DNA of 10,874 bases from WSZY01 sp964559845. GTDB taxonomy: Bacteria > Pseudomonadota > Zetaproteobacteria > Mariprofundales > Mariprofundaceae. Made by a program: the position numbers and the translations under genes. How positions within the stretch are numbered: the first letter of the stretch is position 1; each line of letters opens with the position of its first letter. The stretch is from NCBI GenBank assembly GCA_964559845.1, contig CAZLJF010000053.1, forward strand, positions 1 to 10,874. Direction: 5' to 3'. Positions 1 through 5,946 of this stretch are shown here, one piece after another. The notes beneath the pieces were generated by a model, which did not search any database, was not told the origin of the DNA, and saw nothing but the letters and a program-made list of their open reading frames with translations.

Positions 1-2
1 CG

Positions 3-98
3 GCTGCTGCAAATGGCTGCCTGCAAAAACTGGAATCATGGCTGAGCGACCGCCGTTTGCAGCGAAGGTGTTTGCCCGGAGAAGACGGACCTGGATGA
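3..98 (+). CDS. possible 3' end of an upstream gene (partial)
   Basis: The third forward frame is open from the window edge to a TGA at 96-98. It reads as a plausible protein tail containing LQKLESWLSDRRLQ. A hairpin terminator candidate lies about 70 bases downstream, as expected at the end of a transcription unit. Only about 31 residues are visible, no domain can be recognised, and the other frames are not excluded. I call it only as a candidate and assign no function. Confidence 0.25.
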   Translation, partial: AAANGCLQKLESWLSDRRLQRRCLPGEDGPG

Positions 99-166
99 TA
101 CTGCAGGGCTCCCTGTGGGAGAGCAGGTCACTGCCAGGATTTTTATACAGAGGCCCATCGTTGAGC

Positions 167-190
167 AAAGGCTCCGAAGGGGCTTTTTGT
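167..190 (+). terminator. candidate intrinsic terminator upstream of msrA
   Basis: AAAGGCTCC (167-175) pairs with GGGGCTTTT (179-187) around a GAA loop. The nine pairs include two G-U wobbles, and the right arm runs into a short T tract (184-188). This is the form of a rho-independent terminator. It would end whatever transcript enters from the left and insulate msrA. The T tract is short, so efficiency is uncertain. Confidence 0.4.
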
Positions 191-261
191 TGGTTCACGC
201 ATCTGAAAGCAATCGACACCATTTACGACTACACTTCACTGTCATGCTAAAGGAGTCGTCT

Positions 262-879
262 ATGCGTGGTTTAAAGGCAGCGCTTCTTTTCCTGTTTGCA
301 CTGACCATGGTAAATAGCAATGGATGGGGTGAAACGATGGATACGCAAACATACAAAACAGCGACATTTGCCGGGGGCTGTTTCTGGTGTATGCAGCCGC
401 CATTCGATAATCTGGAAGGAGTGCTTTCAACAGAGGTGGGATATACCGGAGGGCATGTTGAAAACCCTACCTACGAGATGATTGGCAGGGGTAACACCGG
501 TCATTACGAAGCGATGCGGGTGGTTTATGACCCCGCAGTGGTCAGCTATGAGAAGCTGCTTGAAACCTTCTGGTACAATATCGATCCCACGCAGGCCGAT
601 GGTCAGTTCGCGGATCGTGGTTCACAATATCATACGGCAATCTTTTATCATGATGAGACCCAGAAGGCGCTGGCGGAGGCTTCCCGACAAGCACTGGAAG
701 AGTCAGGCAAGTTTGAGCGCCCAATTGTGACCAGACTGCTCAAGGCCGAAGCTTTCTACCCTGCCGGGCACTATCATCAGAACTATTACCGGACGAACCC
801 GACGCACTATCAGCGTTACAAACAGGGCTCAGGCCGTGCCGGTTTTATCGAGCGAACATGGAAAGAGGTAGACAAATAA
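262..879 (+). CDS. msrA: peptide methionine (S)-S-oxide reductase MsrA, exported form
   Basis: MsrA reduces methionine-S-sulfoxide in oxidised proteins. The protein of 205 aa has a hydrophobic N-terminal segment (about residues 5-17) after a short basic start, so it is probably exported or membrane-tethered. The catalytic motif GGCFWC is at 38-43, with C40 as the nucleophile, followed by the family blocks EVGYTGG, HYEA and YHTAIF. Only two cysteines exist (C40 and C43), and the usual C-terminal resolving cysteines are absent. The second Cys of CFWC may therefore do the resolving, or the enzyme may be reduced directly by thioredoxin (inference). The ATG at 262 is chosen because AAAGGAG lies at 249-255 with a six-base gap; an in-frame start at 115 would run through the upstream hairpin. 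The gene converges on the PilZ gene with two bases between stop codons. Confidence 0.93.
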   Translation: MRGLKAALLFLFALTMVNSNGWGETMDTQTYKTATFAGGCFWCMQPPFDNLEGVLSTEVGYTGGHVENPTYEMIGRGNTGHYEAMRVVYDPAVVSYEKLLETFWYNIDPTQADGQFADRGSQYHTAIFYHDETQKALAEASRQALEESGKFERPIVTRLLKAEAFYPAGHYHQNYYRTNPTHYQRYKQGSGRAGFIERTWKEVDK

Positions 880-881
880 TT

Positions 882-1217
882 TTATGAGCCGGCCAGCTTT
901 TCGGATTCAATCAGTTCATCAAAATGAACACCGACCGTTGCAGTTTTCAGTGAAAAAGGATCATGCTGAATCCATATGATTGTGGCACTGCCATGCAGGG
1001 AGATGACAGCATTGTCCTGATTCGGGGGGATAATGCCAATCTCAAGGCGCTGCCCGATTTGATAACTCCCTGCCCTGTCCGTTTTGAAGCTGATGCCGCC
1101 ATCGGATATGTCATGCAACCGCTCTGTTTTCGTGACCGCATCTTTTCCGCGAGGCGTTATCTCAATATCATAACTGGCCGGATGGCGCAAATGTTGACGT
1201 TGTTCGTGGCTACTCAT
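882..1217 (-). CDS. single-domain PilZ protein (predicted c-di-GMP binding)
   Basis: PilZ domains bind the second messenger cyclic di-GMP and then alter motility, secretion or polysaccharide synthesis through partner contacts. This 111-residue protein is essentially just the domain. The arginine motif RxxxR is visible as R7-x3-R11 (RQHLR), and the second motif D/NxSxxG as D36-I-S38-D-G-G41. Both ligand-binding motifs look intact. The start at 1217 is chosen because its ATGAGTAG overlaps the stop of the upstream PAS gene by eight bases, which suggests translational coupling. A longer in-frame start at 1265 would overlap that gene by 56 bases and is less likely. It is probably the output partner of the PAS protein (inference); no other domain is present. 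Confidence 0.85.
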   Translation of the reverse strand: MSSHEQRQHLRHPASYDIEITPRGKDAVTKTERLHDISDGGISFKTDRAGSYQIGQRLEIGIIPPNQDNAVISLHGSATIIWIQHDPFSLKTATVGVHFDELIESEKLAGS

Positions 1218-1830
1218 CTTCTCTCTCTGCTGTCTTGCGGATAAAGGCATAGAACTCCTGCTCATTACCGCCGCTTAACGGAATAATTGCCATTTCAATC
1301 TCAAACTCGTTGCCATGCTTGTGTCGAGCTGTTGTGGTCACGGTTCTGTAAAGCCATGGGCCGCTGCCGCCTTTCAGGTAGTTACGCATCCCCTGAGCAT
1401 GTGCCCGGTGGAAACGTTCGGGCACGATGGTCTCCATCAATGTTTTACCGATGGCATCGGAGTGTGACCAGCCAAACATCTTTTCAGCCCTGGGGTTCCA
1501 GTCGGTAATCACACTCTCTGCATTGATAGCGACATAGGCATCGTATGCTGTTTCAATGACACTGCGTGTCCGGTTCTGTTGTCTGGCAAGCTCCCCGTTT
1601 AGCTGTTGCTGTTGCCGAATGGCCCGGTGGGCATAGAGACCGAAGGCAATAAATGAGAATGAGACCAGCAGGCGCATCCAGGCTTCATGAATTTCGGGAG
1701 TGAAAAAGAGATCAAAAAATGTGCCTTCATCAAAAATAGCGACATGAATAACTGTTTCAACCGGCCAGTAGAGCAGGCCGAAAATGATGGCGTAAAGGCC
1801 AATGTGCATGCTGTTGCCCCGGATGTTCAT
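1210..1830 (-). CDS. membrane-anchored PAS-domain sensor without an output domain
   Basis: The 206-aa protein has two predicted membrane helices (about 10-33 and 53-67) separated by a short loop with acidic residues. A polar Gln/Arg-rich linker (about 68-90, probably a coiled coil) leads to one PAS domain (about 88-200) containing ITDWNPRAEKMFGW, typical of the sensor PAS fold. PAS domains sense ligands, light or redox state. There is no histidine kinase, GGDEF, EAL or HTH domain after the PAS, so the signal must pass to another protein. The overlapping PilZ gene downstream is the obvious candidate (inference). Start choice is unsure: ATG 1830 lacks a good SD, TTG 1836 is possible, and ATG 1809 has a weak GGGG eight bases upstream. 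The two-helix region resembles N-terminal modules of larger sensor kinases, so this could be a shortened sensor. Confidence 0.8.
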   Translation of the reverse strand: MNIRGNSMHIGLYAIIFGLLYWPVETVIHVAIFDEGTFFDLFFTPEIHEAWMRLLVSFSFIAFGLYAHRAIRQQQQLNGELARQQNRTRSVIETAYDAYVAINAESVITDWNPRAEKMFGWSHSDAIGKTLMETIVPERFHRAHAQGMRNYLKGGSGPWLYRTVTTTARHKHGNEFEIEMAIIPLSGGNEQEFYAFIRKTAEREDE

Positions 1831-1920
1831 TGGCAATCCGTTGTCAGTAACAGGTTAACAGTTGCATAACACATGCATGGAACATAGCAAAGAAGGGGCT
1901 GCCGATACCAGAAAAAATGT

Positions 1921-2763
1921 CTATTCCACAAAGCTGTAAAGCAGTTCTATTTCTTCCGCCCAGATAGTCTCATCAATAGTTTCAAGAACCATCGGAATAT
2001 TATCGAAACGCTCATCATTCATAATATAGCGGAAGATGTCGAGGCCAAGATGGCCCTGTGTCAGGCTGTGGTGCCGGTCCACGCGACTGCCAAATTCGGT
2101 CTTTGAACCGTTCAGGTGCATGCCTCTGAGATAGCTGAAGCCGACAATACGCTCAAATTCGGCAAAGGTTTTTTCACACAGTTCGGCAGAGCGCAGGTCG
2201 TAGCCGGCCACGAAGGTATGGCAGGTATCCAGACAGACGCCGACACGGGATTTATTGTCCACCAGTTCAATAATGCGGGCGAGATGCTCGAAGCGGTGGC
2301 CCATATTGGACCCCTGCCCGGCGGTATTCTCGATCACAGCGACCACATTCCGTGTCTGCTCCAGTGCAAGATTGATGGATTCTGCAATCGTTTGCAGGCA
2401 ATCATCCTCATCCATCTTCTTCAGATGGCTGCCGGGATGAAAATTAAGCAGTTTCAGCCCCAGTTGTTCACAGCGCCGCATCTCATCGAGAAAAGCGGCA
2501 CGGGATTTTTCCAGAGGCTCTTTTTCAGGGTGGCCAAGATTGATCAGATAGCTGTCGTGCGGTAGTACATATTCAGCTGCAATGCCTGCTTTTTTCAGGT
2601 TGGCCTTGAATTGGGAGATGGTCTCCTCGCTCAGGGGCCTGGCGACCCACTGGCGCTGGTTTTTTGTAAACAGTGCAAAGGCCCTTGCACCGATTTTTGC
2701 TGCATTGAGCGGGGCATTCTGCACGCCTCCCGAGGCACTGACATGGGCTCCAACATATTTCAT
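1921..2763 (-). CDS. nfo: endonuclease IV (AP endonuclease)
   Basis: Nfo cleaves DNA 5' of abasic sites and removes blocked 3' ends during base-excision repair, notably after oxidative damage. The 280-aa protein is close to the family length (285 in E. coli). All nine metal ligands known from E. coli Nfo fall at the same numbers here: H69, H109, E145, D179, H182, H216, D229, H231 and E261. The trinuclear Zn site should therefore be intact. The start at 2763 is set by the typical MKYVGAHVSASGG beginning and by GCGGAGA six bases upstream; the open frame upstream to 2952 is not family-like and crosses into slyD. It is transcribed alone, divergently from slyD. Confidence 0.97.
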   Translation of the reverse strand: MKYVGAHVSASGGVQNAPLNAAKIGARAFALFTKNQRQWVARPLSEETISQFKANLKKAGIAAEYVLPHDSYLINLGHPEKEPLEKSRAAFLDEMRRCEQLGLKLLNFHPGSHLKKMDEDDCLQTIAESINLALEQTRNVVAVIENTAGQGSNMGHRFEHLARIIELVDNKSRVGVCLDTCHTFVAGYDLRSAELCEKTFAEFERIVGFSYLRGMHLNGSKTEFGSRVDRHHSLTQGHLGLDIFRYIMNDERFDNIPMVLETIDETIWAEEIELLYSFVE

Positions 2764-2826
2764 GATAATCTCCGCAGGTGAAGGTGGCGCAAGCATCGTG
2801 GATTGGCAAACTTTCTCAAGCCTTGA

Positions 2827-2856
2827 ATTGTATAAAGAAACCGGGGCTATTTTCGA
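2827..2856 (-). promoter_or_regulatory. candidate sigma70 promoter for nfo
   Basis: On the minus strand TCGAAA (2851-2856) and TACAAT (2827-2832) are 18 bases apart. They match the -35 and -10 consensus at four and five of six positions, and lie about 60 bases upstream of the nfo start. This is a weak pattern match in an A/T-rich divergent intergenic region. Confidence 0.3.
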
Positions 2857-2885
2857 CAGAGCCGTTAATATGCGAAAAAATTGAC

Positions 2886-2911
2886 GGGAGAAACCATTTC
2901 TCCCACAGGAG
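2886..2911 (+). promoter_or_regulatory. hairpin abutting the slyD ribosome binding site
   Basis: GGGAGAAA (2886-2893) and TTTCTCCC (2897-2904) form a perfect eight-pair stem with a CCA loop. The stem ends one base before the slyD SD, CAGGAG at 2906-2911. The CTCC inside the right arm (2900-2903) could instead pair with GGAG of the SD (2908-2911) across a CACA loop. Forming the strong hairpin would therefore leave the SD free. Whether this is used for control or only stabilises the mRNA is not known. Confidence 0.4.
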
Positions 2912-2916
2912 CAGAG

Positions 2917-3399
2917 ATGCAGATTGCAACAAACAGGGCGGTAACCATTCATTACACGCTGACCAATCAGGCAGGTGATGTCGTTGATTCATCCCGCAAT
3001 GGTGACCCGCTGGCTTATGTCCATGGTATTGGCGCGCTGGTGCCGGGCCTTGAAAAGGAGCTGGAGGGCAAGTCTGCCGGCGATAATGTGGCAGTGACCG
3101 TGCAGCCGGAAGATGGTTATGGTCACAGAACGCCGGAGCTGATTCAGAGCGTGCCAAAGGAAGTGTTCCGGTTTGATGGCAAGATTGAAACCGGTATGCG
3201 TTTTCAGGCCGAAACCGATCATGGCATTGAGCTTGTGGAGGTTATTGCTGTTGATGATGAGAGTGTCACGATAGATGCCAATCACCCACTGGCCGGTGAG
3301 GTGCTTAATTTTGATGTTGATGTGGTCGCTGTGCGTGATGCAACTGCAGAGGAACTGGAACACGGTCATATTCACGGTGAGGGTGGCTGCCGGCACTGA
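2917..3399 (+). CDS. slyD: SlyD-like FKBP-type peptidyl-prolyl isomerase/chaperone
   Basis: SlyD proteins catalyse cis-trans isomerisation of prolyl bonds, act as folding chaperones through an inserted flap (IF) domain, and often carry a metal-binding tail used in Ni enzyme maturation. The 160-aa protein has the FKBP N-terminal strand (VTIHYTL), the core GALVPGLE at about 39-46 and PEDGYG at 64-69, then the IF segment (about 70-125) and the return strand. The tail (149-160) is short but rich in metal ligands, HGHIHGEGGCRH, with four His and one Cys. It is much shorter than the tail of E. coli SlyD. The ATG at 2917 has CAGGAG five bases upstream; a TTG-initiated extension would include the hairpin and is rejected. 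It is cytoplasmic, with no signal peptide. Confidence 0.93.
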   Translation: MQIATNRAVTIHYTLTNQAGDVVDSSRNGDPLAYVHGIGALVPGLEKELEGKSAGDNVAVTVQPEDGYGHRTPELIQSVPKEVFRFDGKIETGMRFQAETDHGIELVEVIAVDDESVTIDANHPLAGEVLNFDVDVVAVRDATAEELEHGHIHGEGGCRH

Positions 3400-3499
3400 T
3401 TGCTGTTTGCACCACCGGCAAAAGGCTCTGTGTATCATAAGTGCCGGATCCTTTATTTAAGCGGCTGCAGATGGTGACGTGGAATCAGCCCGGTATAAG

Positions 3500-3527
3500 T
3501 TGACTCATTGTGAATTGTAACTACGAT
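3500..3527 (+). promoter_or_regulatory. candidate sigma70 promoter for the cytochrome c peroxidase gene
   Basis: TTGACT (3500-3505, five of six to consensus) and TACGAT (3522-3527, four of six) are separated by 16 bases. They lie 32 bases ahead of the ATG at 3560, leaving a short leader that holds the AGGAG SD. An imperfect dyad CTACGATCATAG (3521-3532) overlaps the -10 region and could be an operator, but I recognise no known regulator site. Confidence 0.45.
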
Positions 3528-3559
3528 CATAGAAGTCATTTGCCACTCAGGAGTTTATC

Positions 3560-4540
3560 ATGAAGAAGCCGGCCCTGTTTCTGTTATCGCTGTGTATGTT
3601 CGGCATGAATGCCCATGCGGCAGATATTCCCGAAGGTATGGGGGCGCTGCCGAAAGCTGTGCCTGTGCCTGCTGACAATCCAATGTCTGAAGCAAAGATT
3701 GAACTGGGTAAGAAGCTCTATTTTGAACCTGCGCTTTCAAAAAGCGGCCAGTTTTCATGTAACTCCTGCCATAACCTTGGAACCTGGGGCGTGGATAACC
3801 AGCGCTTCTCAATCGGTCACAAGTGGCAGCGTGGCGGGCGCAATGCACCGACAACATTAAACTCGGCCTTCTGGAGCAGGCAGTTCTGGGATGGTCGTGC
3901 GCCGCTGCTTGAAGATCAGGCCAAAGGGCCGCCGCTGAATCCTGTAGAGATGGCCTCTGATAGTGAGGCCGCGGTGATCGCTCGCCTGAAAGAGGCAGGC
4001 TATGCGCCGCTGTTTGCCGGGGTGTTCGGTAAAAATTCGCTAAATTATGATAATATGGCCAAGGCGATTGCCGCGTTTGAGCGCACGCTGGTTACTCCGA
4101 ATGCACCATTTGACAAGTATGTTCGTGGCGAGCGTGATATCTCCAGGGCAGCCAGGCGCGGTATGCAGAAGGTGGCGGATATCGGTTGTACCTCCTGTCA
4201 TTCCGGGCCGCTTTTCACCAGCAATGAGTTCGTGAAGTTTGCATATGGATCGGATGCCGGTTTGAAATCGGTGACCGGGAAAGATGAAGATGATCATCTC
4301 TTCCGGGTTCAGTCCTGGCGCAATGTAGCCATGACCGCACCCTATTTTCATGATGGTTCGGCGGCCACGCTGGATGAGGCCGTACGCACGATGGCCAGGG
4401 TTCAGCTGGATATGAAGCTGTCAGACAGGGATGTGGCGGATATTGTTGCTTTCCTGAAAACGCTGACCGGCGAGGCGCCTGAAGTAACATTCCCGGTGCT
4501 GCCGCGTCCGGCAGGATATGCGCTGGGCTGGCGCGATTGA
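3560..4540 (+). CDS. periplasmic di-heme cytochrome c peroxidase (CcpA/MauG family)
   Basis: Enzymes of this family reduce H2O2 to water in the periplasm with electrons from small c-type cytochromes; MauG relatives instead do oxidative protein modification. The 326-aa precursor has a Sec signal peptide ending near AHA-A (18-21). There are exactly two haem-binding motifs, CNSCH (67-71) and CTSCH (210-214). Family motifs between and after them are present: GGRNAPTTLN (92-101), FWDGRAPLLEDQA (109-121), NPVEM (127-131) and NVAMTAPYFHDGS (255-267). M278 is a plausible axial ligand of the second haem. Length and motif order fit the peroxidase group better than MauG, but substrate cannot be fixed from sequence. 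AGGAG at 3549-3553 sets the start. No electron donor or maturation gene is adjacent. Confidence 0.92.
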   Translation: MKKPALFLLSLCMFGMNAHAADIPEGMGALPKAVPVPADNPMSEAKIELGKKLYFEPALSKSGQFSCNSCHNLGTWGVDNQRFSIGHKWQRGGRNAPTTLNSAFWSRQFWDGRAPLLEDQAKGPPLNPVEMASDSEAAVIARLKEAGYAPLFAGVFGKNSLNYDNMAKAIAAFERTLVTPNAPFDKYVRGERDISRAARRGMQKVADIGCTSCHSGPLFTSNEFVKFAYGSDAGLKSVTGKDEDDHLFRVQSWRNVAMTAPYFHDGSAATLDEAVRTMARVQLDMKLSDRDVADIVAFLKTLTGEAPEVTFPVLPRPAGYALGWRD

Positions 4541-4556
4541 GCGATGCCGGAGCGGC

Positions 4557-4587
4557 AATAAAAAAGGGGCCTGATTCAGGGCCCCTT
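4557..4587 (-). terminator. bidirectional-looking intrinsic terminator
   Basis: AAGGGGCC (4564-4571) pairs with GGCCCCTT (4580-4587). Read on the minus strand, the stem is followed by TTTTTTATT, a strong T tract, so it best serves the microprotein gene that stops at 4617. On the plus strand it follows the peroxidase stop by about 20 bases, but the trailing T run there is poor. Confidence 0.75.
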
Positions 4588-4616
4588 GTCACTTCAGCTC
4601 GTATTCACCGTCTATA

Positions 4617-4712
4617 TTAGCCGGCATAATCAAAATCCTTGAAGCCGATATAGAAAAATGCACCAGTGTAAATGGAGATAAATATTGCTGCAAACAGTAA
4701 AATATAGGGCAT
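4617..4712 (-). CDS. 31-aa single-pass membrane microprotein, unrecognised
   Basis: The frame runs from ATG (4712-4710) to TAA (4619-4617). A full-strength SD, AAGGAGG, is complementary to 4719-4725 and sits six bases from the ATG. The product begins MPYILLFAAIFISIYTG, continues as one hydrophobic, aromatic-rich helix (about residues 3-23) and ends with the polar tail FKDFDYAG. There are no charges before the helix, and the only lysine lies just after it. The helix followed by an acidic tail is the form of small accessory subunits of membrane complexes or regulatory microproteins, but I recognise no family. It is a stand-alone gene with a strong terminator just downstream. The SD, membrane-like composition and terminator together make chance unlikely. 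Automated callers would normally skip it because of its length. Confidence 0.7.
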   Translation of the reverse strand: MPYILLFAAIFISIYTGAFFYIGFKDFDYAG

Positions 4713-5144
4713 AATTAACCTCCTTCTATGGTTTGCAGGTAATAATAGCTGGCTTGTATTAGAGGGGAATGAGGCAAGTCTTAAAGCATCTTAATGTTCT
4801 GATACCTGACATGGCAGCAGGTGACTGCGATTAGTGATTAACAGGCCCTAATCTATACTCACCGTATGGACTCTACCGGGAGGCACTGGAACGGAACTGT
4901 GCCTGTCTCGAATATATTGTTAACAGGAGGAACATAGGCTTGCTGCGCAGGCAGCCGCCATGGGCATCGGTTGCGGTCCCGCTTTTTATCAAGGCGGAAA
5001 CCAGATGAGAGAAATTGAAGATCACGATGATCAGTAGCCTTGTCATGGGCATATTCTATCTTTTTACGCGCTATCTGCTGCTGGAGATGTTCAGGTGGAT
5101 ATTGCCGGGGATGCACTAACAGCTATTTCCTGTCGCGGATCGAT
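4713..5144. other. 432-base gap with only doubtful micro-ORFs
   Basis: No ordinary gene is visible. The microprotein SD and, presumably, its promoter occupy the left end, but no convincing promoter was found. On the plus strand there is a -10-like TATACT (4854-4859), an isolated AGGAGG (4925-4930) and several short overlapping frames. One is a 22-codon frame from TTG 4940 nine bases after that AGGAGG. Another is a 25-codon frame from ATG 4960 to 5037. A third is the hydrophobic frame at 5027-5119. A GTG-started minus-strand frame (5116-4859) follows the DUF1614 gene by 28 bases but looks non-protein-like. The region may be a decayed gene or a small-RNA locus; neither is shown. Confidence 0.4.
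5027..5119 (+). CDS. doubtful 30-aa hydrophobic micro-ORF
   Basis: ATG 5027 to TAA 5117-5119 encodes a short peptide starting MISSLVMGIFYLFTRY, with a hydrophobic stretch and later Arg/Glu residues. It overlaps the end of another short frame (4960-5037) by 11 bases. There is no good SD directly upstream, only a weak GAAG seven bases away. It could be chance, part of a decayed membrane gene, or coupled to the preceding frames, the first of which starts near the AGGAGG at 4925-4930. I include it because of the second hydrophobic microprotein-like frame in the same gap. Confidence 0.2.
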   Translation: MISSLVMGIFYLFTRYLLLEMFRWILPGMH

Positions 5145-5813
5145 TCAGGCCAGCAGTACCGCAACGATGCCGGTAATAAAAATACCATCAAAGGTGCCTG
5201 CCCCGCCTATTGAAGCAATCGGTACGCCAAACTTCCGGATATCAGAAATACGCATCAGATCAGCTCCGATAATGACGCCGGTTGTGCCGCAGATATAGGC
5301 CAGCGGGGCACTGTTGGCGCTGTCAACCATAATGGCTGTAAAAGCTGCAGCAAAGGGGGCGGCAAATACCGGCATGCCGATACCAATGCCGGGCAATGGC
5401 CTGCTGATGGCGTAGGCAAAAGCGGAGACTATTGTAATAGCCAGTATAACGCGGCCAGCCTCAAAACCGGTATGGGTAAACAGGTAGAGTGAAAAGGTCA
5501 GTGGAATCAGGCAGCCGCCAACATTTACCATAATTTGCGTGCGGCCGGTAAAGGGGCGCAGAAGCGGGCGCAGCAGGCTGAACGTCGGACGTATCGCAAA
5601 CCCTTCCGGTGGCTCTGTTGCCTTCAGGGAGAGAAGCGGCAGGTTAATCGCGCTTCCCAGCAGTGACGAGAAGAGTAGCAGTATGGCCGACTTCTGCGAT
5701 AGCCCCAGCTTTTCAAAACTGATAGTGACGAGACCGACCTGTACAATCACCATGAGCAAAATCAGTACGGCAACAAAGGCAAACAGCAGTATCGGAGAAA
5801 AATTCGGGCGCAT
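5145..5813 (-). CDS. DUF1614 family polytopic membrane protein
   Basis: The 222-aa protein has about six or seven predicted membrane helices: roughly 7-29, 41-60, 95-115, 119-137, 145-162, 168-188 and 200-222. The C-terminal part carries the blocks I associate with DUF1614: VNVGGCLIPLTFSLYL, a Gly/Pro-rich IGIGMPVFAAP, LAYICGTTGVIIGADL, and ASIGGAGTFDGIFITG near the end. The function of the family is not known to me, and no catalytic site is evident. The ATG at 5813 is the only start available before an in-frame stop, yet it has no clear SD. The gene is divergent from the CarS-like gene, with 133 bases between the two starts, and the two may share control (inference). No terminator is visible after its stop. 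Confidence 0.8.
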   Translation of the reverse strand: MRPNFSPILLFAFVAVLILLMVIVQVGLVTISFEKLGLSQKSAILLLFSSLLGSAINLPLLSLKATEPPEGFAIRPTFSLLRPLLRPFTGRTQIMVNVGGCLIPLTFSLYLFTHTGFEAGRVILAITIVSAFAYAISRPLPGIGIGMPVFAAPFAAAFTAIMVDSANSAPLAYICGTTGVIIGADLMRISDIRKFGVPIASIGGAGTFDGIFITGIVAVLLA

Positions 5814-5871
5814 AACTACTAGTTTAGGTGAAGTGGATCATCTGTGCGGAGCAGCAAGGGAGACAGCTGTG

Positions 5872-5919
5872 GGAGGGAGAAGCAGACCCTCCGGCAGCCA
5901 GCTACTCTCTGCCTGCCGG
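5872..5919. repeat. overlapping inverted repeats between DUF1614 and CarS-like genes
   Basis: GGAGGG (5872-5877) is complementary to CCCTCC (5887-5892), and CCGGCAG (5891-5897) to CTGCCGG (5913-5919). The two stems share bases 5891-5892 and so compete at their edge. They lie in the divergent promoter region. No T tract follows either stem, so a terminator is unlikely; operators or 5' UTR structure are possible. Confidence 0.35.
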
Positions 5920-5946
5920 GTTGTACTCCTGTGCTAGACTGGGAGT

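Noticed and set aside
38..250. 70-codon plus-strand frame before msrA
   Set aside because: It runs through the hairpin terminator candidate, has no SD and no protein-like pattern.
1210..1265. Longer PilZ start at 1265
   Set aside because: It would overlap the PAS gene by 56 bases; the ATG at 1217 gives a normal PilZ N terminus and a stop-start overlap.
3388..3420. Terminator after slyD from TGCCGG/CCGGCA
   Set aside because: The stem is only six pairs with a 21-base loop, overlaps the slyD coding end, and has no T tract after it.
4769..4834. 21-aa frame preceded by GAGGGG
   Set aside because: The SD-like sequence is only one base from the ATG, and the peptide shows no feature; likely chance.
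4859..5116. 85-codon minus-strand frame following the DUF1614 gene by 28 bases
   Set aside because: The spacing would suit an operon, but it starts with GTG, its SD-like AGGA is about 11 bases away, and the Arg/Gln/Pro-rich protein shows no hydrophobic core or domain. It remains a weak possibility.
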